This document shows positions 45,113 through 54,586 of a stretch of DNA of 64,000 nt, one piece after another. The DNA lies in NCBI RefSeq assembly GCF_013201545.1, contig NZ_CP053746.1, forward strand, positions 1,403,001 through 1,467,000, read 5' to 3'. The translations under genes and the position numbers were made by a program. Every line of letters starts with the position of its first letter. Position 1 is the stretch's first letter. The notes under the pieces are model-generated. The model was not told where the DNA came from. It worked only from the letters and a program-made list of their open reading frames with translations, and searched no databases. This stretch comes from Pseudomonas graminis. Its GTDB lineage: Bacteria; Pseudomonadota; Gammaproteobacteria; Pseudomonadales; Pseudomonadaceae.

Positions 45113-45746
45113 TCGTCTCTGGCAGGGCGTTATCGACACCTTCCTGATGGTCGGCGTGTCGTCGCTGATCGCATTGATACTGGGCATTCCACTGGCGGTG
45201 ATTCTGGTCACCAGCGGCAAAGGCGGCATTTTTGAAGCGCCCAATGTAAACCGTGTACTGGGCGCGTTCGTGAATATCTTTCGTTCAGTGCCGTTCCTGA
45301 TTCTGATGGTTGCGCTGATCCCGTTCACGCGGCTCATCGTCGGCACGACCTACGGCGTATGGGCGGCGGTGGTGCCGCTGACCATCGCATCGACACCGTT
45401 CTTCGCGCGTATTGCGGAAGTCAGCCTGCGCGAAGTTGACCATGGTTTGATCGAAGCGGCCCAGGCGATGGGCTGCCGCCGCTGGCACATCGTCTGGCAC
45501 GTGCTGCTGCCCGAAGCACTGCCGGGCATCGTCGGCGGATTCACCATCACCATCGTGACGATGATCAATTCGTCGGCCATGGCCGGTGCGATAGGCGCTG
45601 GCGGTTTGGGCGACATCGCGTATCGGTATGGTTATCAACGGTTCGACACCCAAGTGATGCTCACGGTGATCGTGTTGCTGGTGATCTTGGTGGCGGTGAT
45701 TCAGCTGGGCGGGGATCGATTGGCATTGCGGCTGAATAAGCGCTGA
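45102..45746 (+). CDS. metI: methionine-type ABC transporter permease
   Basis: A 214-residue inner-membrane permease with five predicted helices, including [39 protein letters not shown] and a C-terminal [20 protein letters not shown]. The coupling loop reads [20 protein letters not shown], and the family motif [20 protein letters not shown] is intact. It completes the MetNIQ transporter. Confidence 0.95.
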   Translation: MWLDRLWQGVIDTFLMVGVSSLIALILGIPLAVILVTSGKGGIFEAPNVNRVLGAFVNIFRSVPFLILMVALIPFTRLIVGTTYGVWAAVVPLTIASTPFFARIAEVSLREVDHGLIEAAQAMGCRRWHIVWHVLLPEALPGIVGGFTITIVTMINSSAMAGAIGAGGLGDIAYRYGYQRFDTQVMLTVIVLLVILVAVIQLGGDRLALRLNKR

Positions 45747-45763
45747 TCTCAGGATGCCTTACT

Positions 45764-45857
45764 TGTGGACCGGCTTTAGCCGGGAAAGCGTCAGACGTCC
45801 AACTGCAAAATAGATGGCGCTGCCACGGGCCTCTTACCAGTTGAACCGGTCCTACCA
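45764..45857. repeat. second repeat family, copies near metI
   Basis: TGTGGACCGGCTTTAGCCGG (45764-45783, continuing GAAAGCG) matches the element at 16109-16136. A reverse partial copy, GAACCGGTCCTACCA, is at 45843-45857. Downstream of metI, it may act as a transcription terminator. Confidence 0.75.
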
Positions 45858-45937
45858 AATGGCATGCAGTTCCGCCAGGAGATTGCAATTCGTGAGCGGG
45901 GTATATTGGCGGCTTTCCACGCTCAGACGGCCGCACG

Positions 45938-46564
45938 ATGAAACTCGACCCACATGATCTCGCTCAGATCACCGCCACTACCCTCGGCAATTACAACGAG
46001 GTCGCCGAGGGCTTTCGCGAAGGCACTCGTGATCATGACGTCAGCCAGAACATTGATGCGTTGCTGCGCAATATCACCGGCCTGGCGCCGTTCCAGATTC
46101 TCGATTTCGGGTGCGGACCAGGGCGTGATCTTCAGACATTTTCTGCCATGGGCCACATCGCCACCGGACTGGACGGCTCCGAACGCTTCGCTGAGATGGC
46201 CCGCGCCGACAGCGGCTGCGACGTGCTCCATCAGAACTTCCTTGAGCTGAATCTGCCCGCCGAACGTTTCGACGGCATATTCGCCAACGCCTCGCTTTTC
46301 CACGTCCCCCGACAGGAGTTGCCTCGGGTGCTGCGCGAGCTGCACGGCGCGTTGAAGCTCGGCGGCGTGCTGTTCAGCTCCAATCCCCGGGGCGACAATC
46401 AGGAAGGCTGGAAAGGCGAGCGCTTCGGTTCATTTCATGATCTCGAATCGTGGAGCGCGTTACTGACCGAGGCCGGGTTCAGCGAAGTCGAGCATTACTA
46501 CCGACCGCCGGGATTGCCGAGGGAGCAGCAGCCGTGGCTGGCGAGTGTCTGGCGCAAGGTATGA
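45938..46564 (+). CDS. class I SAM-dependent methyltransferase
   Basis: A 208-residue Rossmann-fold methyltransferase. The SAM motif I is FQILDFGCGPGRDLQTF (about residues 50-65), with motif II near TGLDGSERFAEMARA and a motif IV-like segment FDGIFANASLFHVPRQELPR. The C-terminal domain is short. The substrate cannot be inferred. It stands alone between metI and a convergent hydrolase gene. Confidence 0.85.
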   Translation: MKLDPHDLAQITATTLGNYNEVAEGFREGTRDHDVSQNIDALLRNITGLAPFQILDFGCGPGRDLQTFSAMGHIATGLDGSERFAEMARADSGCDVLHQNFLELNLPAERFDGIFANASLFHVPRQELPRVLRELHGALKLGGVLFSSNPRGDNQEGWKGERFGSFHDLESWSALLTEAGFSEVEHYYRPPGLPREQQPWLASVWRKV

Positions 46565-46604
46565 CGGTTTGGGGTCTGCAGTAGCGTCCTGAACACCGGG
46601 TGCA

Positions 46605-48857
46605 TCAGCCGCCTTCCCCTGTTACGTGATAAACGCTGATCGCTCCGTCAGGCCCAAACGCCGTCACGCTATGCTCTGCAAACGAACGGCCCACTGCCTC
46701 ACGCGGCGTGCCATCGAAGTTCGCCACCAGCCTTGTTCCGTCCGCGAATGTGGTCTGCTGAACCAGTCGATCATGGGTCAGCCAGCTAAATGCCGTCATC
46801 GCCTGGTTGCCAAGGCGCTCGTGCAATGGCCTGAAAAAACTGTCCTGTCGCTGCATCACCGGCAACCGCTCGGCCAGCGTCGCGCTGCTCAGGTGATACA
46901 GCGGCGGCACGTTATAGAGCAGTTGAGCGAGCTCGTTGTGCTGCCTGACATTCACCAGTTTCAGGCTGTCGAACAGCCAGTGGTGAGTCGTGATGACTGA
47001 TCCATGGAATACGGTTTGATACAGCGGCAGACGGGTCGTCGGGTTGAAGTGAACGGTGCGATAAGGCTCCTTGATCGGCACCGGTTTGAAGAACACGTCC
47101 GGCTGCTCCGGTGGATACCAACTCCCTAGGTACCAGCGGGAGGACTTGTGCTGACTGAGGTCCGAATCACCCCAGCCGATCACCGGCGTCTGCATGCCGT
47201 GAGCGAAAAGGATGCCTGCGGCGGTGACAGCATTGCCGTCCTCGGAACCTGAGGGCAGCGCTCGGGCTTCAGCCACCCACTGCGAAGCACTGACATTGGC
47301 GGCGGCGTTCTGCATCTGGGTCATGGTCGCGCCGGGGCGATAGCTGTCAAACAGCATCCCCGTGGCGTAGGCATCCAGAAACCAACTGTTGAAACCGGCG
47401 ACGGCCTGTACAGCCGTAATTCGCGTCTCCATTAACGGCCGGACACAACGTGGATCGGTGTAATGCCCGGACTGCTGAAAACCTGCCTTGAACGTGCCGT
47501 CCTTCAGCACGATGGCGCATTGACGATGTGCGTCGCTGCCCAGGTGAGCGGTCACCCAGTCCGGATTTTCATGGGTCGCCAGAGCCGTTTCGTAGGAGTC
47601 ATAGGGCGCAATCAGATAGCCTGCCTGTACGGCGGCGCCGACCGCCTCGGGATGCCAGAGCCCACCCTCCCAACCTTCGCCGAGCCCAAGCCACAGGCGG
47701 GACCAACCGGATGCTTGCAGATCTTTGACTCCCTTAAGGGACAGCGCGCCGCCCCAGGTTGACGGGTCCTCAGCGAGGGCGCCGGCAAACAGGCGGGCAA
47801 CCTCTCCGCGAAGCTCGCCGTAACGCGAGACCAACCGCGACACGTCGGGCTGGGCATCGCTTTGCCAGGCTTGCCGTGCGACTGAATTAAAGGCGTTGTT
47901 CAGACTGCGCAGCAGGGTGACCCGTTGCCAGTGTTGCAACTGCCCATGGCTTCCACTCAGCGCAACCAAGGCCTGTTTATCCAGCCGCTTGCGCAGTTGC
48001 ACGGCCAGTGGCTCATTGGACGCAAGTACCTGAGTCAGGCGCTCCCATGATTTAACGTCCCCAGGCGCGAGCAAGTCGTTGCCCCACAGATACACGTGGG
48101 CGGCGCCGAGCAGCTTGCGCCCCTCCGGGGTTTTCTCGAACTTGCTTTCGAGCGTCTGATATTCGCCATTGTCGATAAGCCACTGCCGATAGCGCCTTGC
48201 ACCGGCCAGCGGATCGGGGGCGTCCAGAGACAGGCGAAGGGTCATTGGCGCACTGACATCCAGCGCCGTGAACTCATGACGGGCGGACAACCCCAGCGCG
48301 ACACCCTGCGAATACAGACTCAGACGATTGTTGAACGGGTTGGTCAACAGCCAGGTCAGGGTGAACGCGCCGTGGTCCATTCCCCACAGCGGCAAGCTCA
48401 GGTCCTGTGTGGTGTTGATCTCGCCCTGGGCCACCAGAAACTGTTGCCAGACACTGTCCCCCCGAGGGACGTAATGACCCTCCGCCATCGGCCAGATCAG
48501 CGCCTTGCCCATGGCCTCGCCCGGCTGATTCAGGAACTCCAGCACACCGGCATCCCGGGCCTTGATGGTCAGCAAGAGGTCGCGTTGCTGCAGCCGGACT
48601 TCTAGATGCCAGGCACCGTCGTCCCACTGCCACGCGAGGGAGTCCTGCGAAGCCTTGAGCTCACTGACGCGATGCGCCTTGACCCCGTTTGATGCCTGCA
48701 AGGCAGGTTGCCCGGTTGGCGAGACGCGGACCGCGAGTGTCTGCGGATCAACGTTCACCCGCCAGAACTCGTTTTCCAGCGTTTCAGCCGAACTGCCGGA
48801 CATCATCAGCCAGCTAACCATAAGGCAAACACACAAGCGCACTGAGAGAGATGGCAC
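46605..48857 (-). CDS. secreted putative glycoside hydrolase
   Basis: A 750-residue exported protein: the signal peptide spans about residues 1-24 (LCVCLMVSWLMMSGSSAE). The first 230 residues look beta-rich (DGAWHLEVRLQQRDLLLTIK), like an N-terminal beta-sandwich domain. The middle and later parts suggest a TIM-barrel hydrolase, with FNSWFLDAYATGMLFDSYRP around residues 490-508 (W492, D495) as a candidate active-site strand and HGMQTPVIGWGDSDLSQHKS nearby. The C-terminus is again beta-rich (QTTFADGTRLVANFDGTP). The layout recalls GH101/GH36-type enzymes, but I cannot assign a family or catalytic residues with certainty. It is monocistronic. Confidence 0.7.
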   Translation of the reverse strand: MPSLSVRLCVCLMVSWLMMSGSSAETLENEFWRVNVDPQTLAVRVSPTGQPALQASNGVKAHRVSELKASQDSLAWQWDDGAWHLEVRLQQRDLLLTIKARDAGVLEFLNQPGEAMGKALIWPMAEGHYVPRGDSVWQQFLVAQGEINTTQDLSLPLWGMDHGAFTLTWLLTNPFNNRLSLYSQGVALGLSARHEFTALDVSAPMTLRLSLDAPDPLAGARRYRQWLIDNGEYQTLESKFEKTPEGRKLLGAAHVYLWGNDLLAPGDVKSWERLTQVLASNEPLAVQLRKRLDKQALVALSGSHGQLQHWQRVTLLRSLNNAFNSVARQAWQSDAQPDVSRLVSRYGELRGEVARLFAGALAEDPSTWGGALSLKGVKDLQASGWSRLWLGLGEGWEGGLWHPEAVGAAVQAGYLIAPYDSYETALATHENPDWVTAHLGSDAHRQCAIVLKDGTFKAGFQQSGHYTDPRCVRPLMETRITAVQAVAGFNSWFLDAYATGMLFDSYRPGATMTQMQNAAANVSASQWVAEARALPSGSEDGNAVTAAGILFAHGMQTPVIGWGDSDLSQHKSSRWYLGSWYPPEQPDVFFKPVPIKEPYRTVHFNPTTRLPLYQTVFHGSVITTHHWLFDSLKLVNVRQHNELAQLLYNVPPLYHLSSATLAERLPVMQRQDSFFRPLHERLGNQAMTAFSWLTHDRLVQQTTFADGTRLVANFDGTPREAVGRSFAEHSVTAFGPDGAISVYHVTGEGG

Positions 48858-48932
48858 GTCGAGCCCCGCTAATAGATTCAGCGGGGCACAGTAAGGCAGG
48901 GACAGGCGAGTGTCTGTCAGACCGATCCTAAA

Positions 48933-51900
48933 TCACGGCTGTTGTGGAGTCTCCTCGCCCGCCTTCTCGTGTTCAGCCTTCTCTCGCTCAGCTTTCTGAC
49001 GCTCCTCGTCACTCGGCTCCTTGATCTTGTACCAGGCCACGTACAGCGCCGGCAGGAACAACAGCGTCAGCAAGGTGGCGATGATGATCCCGCCGATCAT
49101 TGCATAGGCCATCGGCCCCCAGAACACTTCGCGGGCAATGGGGATCATGCCCAGGCTCGCCGCCGCGGCGGTCAGCAGGATCGGTCGACGACGGTGTTCA
49201 GTCGCTTCCGCCACCGCGTCCCACGGCAGATAACCGGCCACCTCGTATTCGTGGATCTGGGTCACCAGAATCACCGAGTTGCGGATGATGATGCCGATCA
49301 GTGCAAGAATTCCGAGGATCGCCACAAAGCCCATGGGCGTCCCGGTCGGCACCAGCGCGAGCACTACGCCGATCAACCCCAACGGCGCCACGCTGGCAAC
49401 GATGAACATCTTCTGCACGCTGTGCAGCTGGATCATCAGGAACGTCGCCATCAGGAAGATCATCAACGGCACGACCTTGGCGATCGGCCCTTGCGCCTTG
49501 CCGCTCTCCTCCACCGTACCGCCAGTGGCGATCTTGTAGCCCACCGGCAAACCGGCGGCGAACTTGTCGATCTCGGGCTTGAGCTCCTTGACCAGATCGG
49601 TCGGCTGCATCTCGTCGCGTACTGCGGCCTTGAGCGTGATCGTCGGTTTGCGATCACGACGCCACACCAGCGGCTGCTCCAGCTCATAACGCACATTGGC
49701 GAAGGCCAGCAGCGGAATCGAGGTGCCCTGCGGCGTGACGATCTGCAGGTTCTGCAGGGTTTCCGGCGACCCGCGCTCGGAATCCACCGCACGCCCGACG
49801 ACGTTGATCAGGTAGATGTCATCGCGCACCTGAGTCACTGCCGAGCCGGTCACGATGCTGTTCATCAGTTGCGCAACGTCCTCGGACGACAATCCCAACT
49901 GCCGCGCCTTGTCCTGATTGATGTCGATACGCAGGACTTTACCCGGCTCGTTCCAGTCGTAGATCATTTCGCCGATGTGTTGATTCTGGTCGAGCAGGGT
50001 GGCGAGTTCGATGGCGTGCTGGCGGACTTGGTCAATGTTGTCGCCGCTGACCCGGTACTGAATCGGACGCCCTACCGGCGGCCCCATTTCCAGCGGCTGC
50101 ACGTAAGTGCCAATGCCGACGAATTCATCACGCAGGCGCTTTTTCAAACGCTCGGTCAACGCCCCGCGCTCTTCCAGCCCTTTGCTGACGATCACCAACT
50201 GCGCGTAGTACGGGTTTTCCAACTGCTGATCCAGCGGCAGGTAGAAACGCACCGCGCCTTCGCCGATGTACGTGCTCCAGCTGACGATGTCCGGATCGTC
50301 CTTGAGTGAAGCTTCGAGCTTGTCCACCGCGCGGCGCGTCTCGTTGATCGAGGCGTTTTGCGGCAGGTTGAGATCGACCAGAATCTCGGGGCGGTCCGAT
50401 GAAGGGAAGAACTGGTTCTGCACAAAGCGCATGCAGAACAGCGACGTGGCAAACAGCAAGATCGTGATGATGATGGTCAGCCAGCGATGGCGCATGGCCC
50501 AGAACATTGATCCGTTGAAGGCTCTTGCGATGCGTCCGGGCTTGGCGTTCTCGTCGTGCTTCTTCACGTTCTCGCTGAGAATGTGCACGCCGATCACCGG
50601 CGCAAACAGCACGGCGACGACCCACGAGACCAACATGGCGACGGCAATCACAGCGAACAGGGTGAAGGTGTATTCCCCTGCCGAACTGGCGTTTAGGCCG
50701 ATTGGCACGAAGCCCGCGACCGTCACCAGCGTACCGGTGAGCATCGGGAAGGCCGTCGAGGTGTAGGCATAGGTCGCGGCCTGGGCTTTGGTGTCGCCTT
50801 TTTCGAGGCGCGACACCATCATCTCCACCGTGATCATCGCGTCATCGACCAACAAGCCAAGGGCAATGATCAGGGCGCCCAGGGAAATACGCTGCATGGT
50901 GATGCCGCTGTATTCCATAAACACAAAGACCATCGCCAGTACCAGCGGGATCGAGCAGGCAACCACCAGCCCCGCGCGCATGCCGAGGCTGATGAAGCTC
51001 ACGATCAACACGATCACCACGGCCTCGAACAGCGCGCTGGTGAAACCGCCAACGGCCTTCTCGACCACCTGTGCCTGATCGGACACCACATGAACGCCGA
51101 CGCCAATCGGCAGGTCCGCGGTCGCGGCGCTCATGCGTTCATGCAGCTGCTTGCCGAACTCCTGAACGTTGCCGCCCTTCTTCATGGCGATGGCCAGGCC
51201 GATGGCGGGCTTGCCGTCGAAGCGGAACAGCGGCTTGGGCGGATCGGCGTAGCCGCGCGTGATTTCGGCAATATCGCTCAAGCGGTAGAAGCGATCGTTG
51301 AGGCGCAGGTTGACGTTCTCAAGATCTTTTTCCGACGCGAACTGGCCGGAGGTGCGCACCGAAATTCGCTCAGGCCCGGCTTCGATGACCCCGGCGGGCG
51401 TCACGGTGTTCTGCGATTGCAGGCTCTGCACGACCTGACGCTGATCAAGCCCCAGGGCCGCCAGTTTGCGGGTGGAGAAGTTCAGGTACAGCACTTCATC
51501 CTGCTCGCCGATCATTTCGACTTTGCCCAGGCCCGGCACGTCGCGGATCTGGACGCGCACTTGCTCCACGTAGTCGCGCAACTGGCGCAGGGTCAGGCCG
51601 TCGGAGGTGAAGGCGTAGATCGAGCCGTAAACGTCACCGAACTCGTCGTTGAACGCCGGCCCTTGCAGGCCTTGAGGGAACTGCCCGCGAATATCGTCGA
51701 TCTTCTTGCGCACCTGATACCAGATGTCGGGTATGGCCCCGGCGCTGGTGGTGTCGCGCAGGTAAACGAAGACCGTGGACTCGCCCGGCCGGGTGTAGCT
51801 CTTCACATAGTCGAGGGAGTCGAGTTCTTCGAGCTTTTTCTCGATGCGGTCGGTGACCTGCTCCAGGGTTTCGTCCACGGTCGCGCCCGGCCAGCGGGTT

Positions 51901-52055
51901 TGTATGACCATGGTCTTGATGGTGAACGAAGGGTCTTCTTCGCGGCCCAGATTCATGTAGGAAAACACGCCCATCAGCAGGCCGACGAACATCAGGTACC
52001 AAACGAAAGACTGATGCTTGATTGCCCAATCGGAGAGGTTGAACGTCCCTTTCAT
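48933..52055 (-). CDS. triC: RND efflux transporter permease, TriC-like
   Basis: A 1040-residue inner-membrane RND pump of the HAE1 class. After MKGTFNLSDWAIKHQSFVWY comes TM1, the porter domain (GREEDPSFTIKTMVIQTRWP and GATVDETLEQVTDRIEKKLE), then TM2-6 with the proton-relay pair in ALGLLVDDAMITVEMM, and a second duplicated half. It is last in a three-gene unit with two adaptor proteins, the arrangement of P. aeruginosa TriABC, which exports triclosan with OpmH. No outer-membrane channel gene is adjacent. It overlaps the upstream adaptor by 4 nt. Confidence 0.9.
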   Translation of the reverse strand: MKGTFNLSDWAIKHQSFVWYLMFVGLLMGVFSYMNLGREEDPSFTIKTMVIQTRWPGATVDETLEQVTDRIEKKLEELDSLDYVKSYTRPGESTVFVYLRDTTSAGAIPDIWYQVRKKIDDIRGQFPQGLQGPAFNDEFGDVYGSIYAFTSDGLTLRQLRDYVEQVRVQIRDVPGLGKVEMIGEQDEVLYLNFSTRKLAALGLDQRQVVQSLQSQNTVTPAGVIEAGPERISVRTSGQFASEKDLENVNLRLNDRFYRLSDIAEITRGYADPPKPLFRFDGKPAIGLAIAMKKGGNVQEFGKQLHERMSAATADLPIGVGVHVVSDQAQVVEKAVGGFTSALFEAVVIVLIVSFISLGMRAGLVVACSIPLVLAMVFVFMEYSGITMQRISLGALIIALGLLVDDAMITVEMMVSRLEKGDTKAQAATYAYTSTAFPMLTGTLVTVAGFVPIGLNASSAGEYTFTLFAVIAVAMLVSWVVAVLFAPVIGVHILSENVKKHDENAKPGRIARAFNGSMFWAMRHRWLTIIITILLFATSLFCMRFVQNQFFPSSDRPEILVDLNLPQNASINETRRAVDKLEASLKDDPDIVSWSTYIGEGAVRFYLPLDQQLENPYYAQLVIVSKGLEERGALTERLKKRLRDEFVGIGTYVQPLEMGPPVGRPIQYRVSGDNIDQVRQHAIELATLLDQNQHIGEMIYDWNEPGKVLRIDINQDKARQLGLSSEDVAQLMNSIVTGSAVTQVRDDIYLINVVGRAVDSERGSPETLQNLQIVTPQGTSIPLLAFANVRYELEQPLVWRRDRKPTITLKAAVRDEMQPTDLVKELKPEIDKFAAGLPVGYKIATGGTVEESGKAQGPIAKVVPLMIFLMATFLMIQLHSVQKMFIVASVAPLGLIGVVLALVPTGTPMGFVAILGILALIGIIIRNSVILVTQIHEYEVAGYLPWDAVAEATEHRRRPILLTAAAASLGMIPIAREVFWGPMAYAMIGGIIIATLLTLLFLPALYVAWYKIKEPSDEERQKAEREKAEHEKAGEETPQQP

Positions 52056-53122
52056 CGCGGGCTTTCCTTATCGACTTTGATTTTCTGCCCCGGCTTGAGG
52101 CTGTTGACCCCGGCGGTTACCACGTGATCGCCGTTGTTGACGCCACCGTCCAGGATCGCCGAGCCATTGCTGCGGCTGACGATATTGACCGCGCGTGGCG
52201 AGACTGTCTGGTTTTGCATGTCGATGATCCAGATCTGGGTCTTGCCGTCGACTTCCTGCACGGCCGTGGCGGGCAGCTCGATGCGCGGTTTGATCGCCGA
52301 GCTGAGGGTCACACTGATCGCCGTACCCAAACGGAAGGCCGCTGGCGTATCCGCCAGGGTCAAACGTGCGCGACGGGTGCGGGTGGTGCTTTCGGCCTGG
52401 GGCTCGAGTTCGCGTACCGTCGCGGTGGTATTGATCTCCGGCTCCAACTGGCTGGCGACCGTGAACACGACGTCGCTGGGCAGTTGCTCACCCAGTTGCG
52501 CCGGCAGGTCAATGACTGCCTCCTTGATGTCAGGGCGCGCCAGCGTCACCACCTGCTCACCTGCGCTGACTACCTGGCCGGCTTCGACTTTCCATTCGGT
52601 GACGACGGCATCGTGATCGGCGCGCAGTTCGCTGTAGCTCAGCTGGTCTTTAGCCTGCTGCATCGCGGCCTTGGCCTGATCGTAGGACGACTGGGTGGTT
52701 TTCAGGTCAGTGACCGCGACATCCAGCGCGGCCTGGGCGCCAACACCGCGATCAAACAGCTCTTGTTGGCGACGGGCGTTGGCTTGGGCGTTGATCAGCT
52801 GGGCTTCGACCCGGGCCAGATCGCCCTGGGTCGAGCGCACCTGATTCTGTTGGTCAGTCGGGTCGAGCACCGCCAGCATGTCGCCCTTCTTGACCTGTGC
52901 ACCGACATCGACGCTGCGCTGGGCGATGCGTCCCGATACGCGAAAGCCCAGGGTGCTTTCATAGCGCGCGGCAATATTGCCGGCAAAACGACCCAGGTTT
53001 TCCTGCGCCTGTGGCTTCACCTCGATGAACAGGACCGGCCGAACCGGCTCGGGCGGCGGCTCTTCCTTGCTGCATGCGCTCAACAACAGGCCCGCCAGCA
53101 CAACCCCCGACAAGCGCTTCAT
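52052..53122 (-). CDS. triB: RND efflux periplasmic adaptor lipoprotein, TriB-like
   Basis: A 356-residue membrane fusion protein. The lipobox LLLSACSKEEP predicts a lipid-anchored Cys. A barrel-sandwich (lipoyl-like) domain (GFRVSGRIAQRSVDVGAQVK), an alpha hairpin (residues about 90-160, rich in Q/A/L) and a beta-barrel domain follow. It overlaps the triA-like gene by 4 nt upstream and the pump gene by 4 nt downstream, so the three are strongly coupled. Confidence 0.9.
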   Translation of the reverse strand: MKRLSGVVLAGLLLSACSKEEPPPEPVRPVLFIEVKPQAQENLGRFAGNIAARYESTLGFRVSGRIAQRSVDVGAQVKKGDMLAVLDPTDQQNQVRSTQGDLARVEAQLINAQANARRQQELFDRGVGAQAALDVAVTDLKTTQSSYDQAKAAMQQAKDQLSYSELRADHDAVVTEWKVEAGQVVSAGEQVVTLARPDIKEAVIDLPAQLGEQLPSDVVFTVASQLEPEINTTATVRELEPQAESTTRTRRARLTLADTPAAFRLGTAISVTLSSAIKPRIELPATAVQEVDGKTQIWIIDMQNQTVSPRAVNIVSRSNGSAILDGGVNNGDHVVTAGVNSLKPGQKIKVDKESPR

Positions 53123-54258
53123 TGCTGGGCTCCTGTCGGCTGTTTCGAGGCATCGGGGTACACGTCGGCAAGCTCCACCTGCATGTCCGGGTGCAGCAAC
53201 TGGTTACCGGCAACGACCACTTTTTCACCATTCTTCAGACCGTCGACAATGATCACTTTGCCGGTCAGGTAGCGCCCGACCGTGACGCTGCGCAGGCTGA
53301 CCTTGTTATCCCCATCGACCACCCACACCGCCGGCTTGCCGAGCTGATCGCCCAGGCCTTTGGTCAGCGCGGACCATGGCAGCTCGACGCTGGTCCTGGC
53401 CGGCACGCTCAGGGCAGCGCTGACCACCGAACCCAGGTCCATGCCCGGCGGCAGCGAGGTGAGGGCGATCTTCACTTGCAGCGTGCCGGTTTGCGCCGAT
53501 ACGGCTGGCGTGACTTCGCGCACCTTGCCGACGGCCTTGACCTTCGGGTTGTCCAGCAGCGTCACTTCGACCGGCTGGTCGGTCGGCGGGTTGACGAACA
53601 GCGACTCGTAAACGTTGAACACGGCGTCGCGCTCGCCATCGCGGGCCAGGCTGAAGATCGGTGCCGTCGGTTGCACGACCTGGCCGACTTCGGCCTGCCG
53701 CGCGGTAATGATGCCCGGCGCATCGGCGATCAAGGCGGTGTAACTCAGTTGCTCGCGGGCATTGGCCAGTTGCGCCTGGGCGGCTTTGAGCGCGCTCTGG
53801 CTGCTGTGCAATTGCGCCTGTGCCGAGTCGTACTCACTGCGGCTGGTGTAGCCCTTGGGCAAGAGCTTTTCCTGACGCACGAAAGCAGCGGAGGTTTGCT
53901 TCACGCGGGCCTGCTCGGCGGCGACGGCAGCGATGGCCGAGTCGACGTTGGTCTGCAGGTCTTTGGGGTCGAGCTTGGCCAGCACTTGTTTGGCCGACAC
54001 CCGATCGCCGACATCGACCGAACGCTGAATGATCTTTCCGCCCACGCGGAACGAAAGTTGCGTCTGCACCCGCGCCTGAACATCGCCGGTCAGCGCCACG
54101 TCTGCGGCGAAATCGGCCGTCTTGACCTCCTGCGCCTGCACGCGTGCGCGCACCGGTTCCTGGGGCTTTTCCTTCTCACAGCCAGCAAGAATGGCCAGGC
54201 ACAGACCGAGGGAGAGAACGGTCACACGACCATGAAAAAAGAGGGGTTGGGCGGGCAT
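53119..54258 (-). CDS. triA: RND efflux periplasmic adaptor lipoprotein, TriA-like
   Basis: A 379-residue membrane fusion protein from the ATG at 54258 (MPAQPLFFHGRVTV, preceded by AAGGAGC). The lipobox is LAILAGCEKEKP. The lipoyl-like half SFRVGGKIIQRSVDVGDRVS is strikingly similar to that of the next gene, so the two adaptors are paralogues. First gene of the efflux operon. Pumps needing two different adaptors are uncommon; TriABC is the known case. Confidence 0.9.
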   Translation of the reverse strand: MPAQPLFFHGRVTVLSLGLCLAILAGCEKEKPQEPVRARVQAQEVKTADFAADVALTGDVQARVQTQLSFRVGGKIIQRSVDVGDRVSAKQVLAKLDPKDLQTNVDSAIAAVAAEQARVKQTSAAFVRQEKLLPKGYTSRSEYDSAQAQLHSSQSALKAAQAQLANAREQLSYTALIADAPGIITARQAEVGQVVQPTAPIFSLARDGERDAVFNVYESLFVNPPTDQPVEVTLLDNPKVKAVGKVREVTPAVSAQTGTLQVKIALTSLPPGMDLGSVVSAALSVPARTSVELPWSALTKGLGDQLGKPAVWVVDGDNKVSLRSVTVGRYLTGKVIIVDGLKNGEKVVVAGNQLLHPDMQVELADVYPDASKQPTGAQQ

Positions 54259-54586
54259 GCAAGCTCCTTGTGCCAATGCCGTTGCGACACCGCGCCGCCG
54301 GACGCCGTAGCGATGTGATCATGCGACTGTGAGCGTTGATCAGGGTTCCTTGACCCACCTTGATATGGGCGCGCGGAACGCAGGCGCAATGTATGCCGGG
54401 ACGTGGGCTAACACAATGCATTCGCGAGCAAGCTCACTCCCACAAGTTTGTGCCAAGCCCAATGTCGGGGGCGGACGCAAATTCCCTGTAGGAGCAATCG
54501 GAGGTTACGACGGTCGCGAAGGCGGCGGCATTGACACACCGCCACTTCTATCTGGCTCATCTAAACAGCACGACAAACAGTGAGGA
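54259..54586. other. efflux operon upstream region with REP
   Basis: A 328-bp gap holding a reverse REP copy, ATTCGCGAGCAAGCTCACTC (54420-54439, continuing CCACAAG), and 40 bp further the partial TGTAGGAGCAATCGGAGGTT with a diverged core. The efflux promoter should lie in the first 150 bp, but no regulator gene or clear operator is visible. No gene is supported here. Confidence 0.5.
54420..54446 (-). repeat. single REP element
   Basis: A reverse copy of the REP core (CGCGAGCAAGCTCACTCC) between the efflux operon and the sulfonate-type binding protein gene. Confidence 0.85.
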
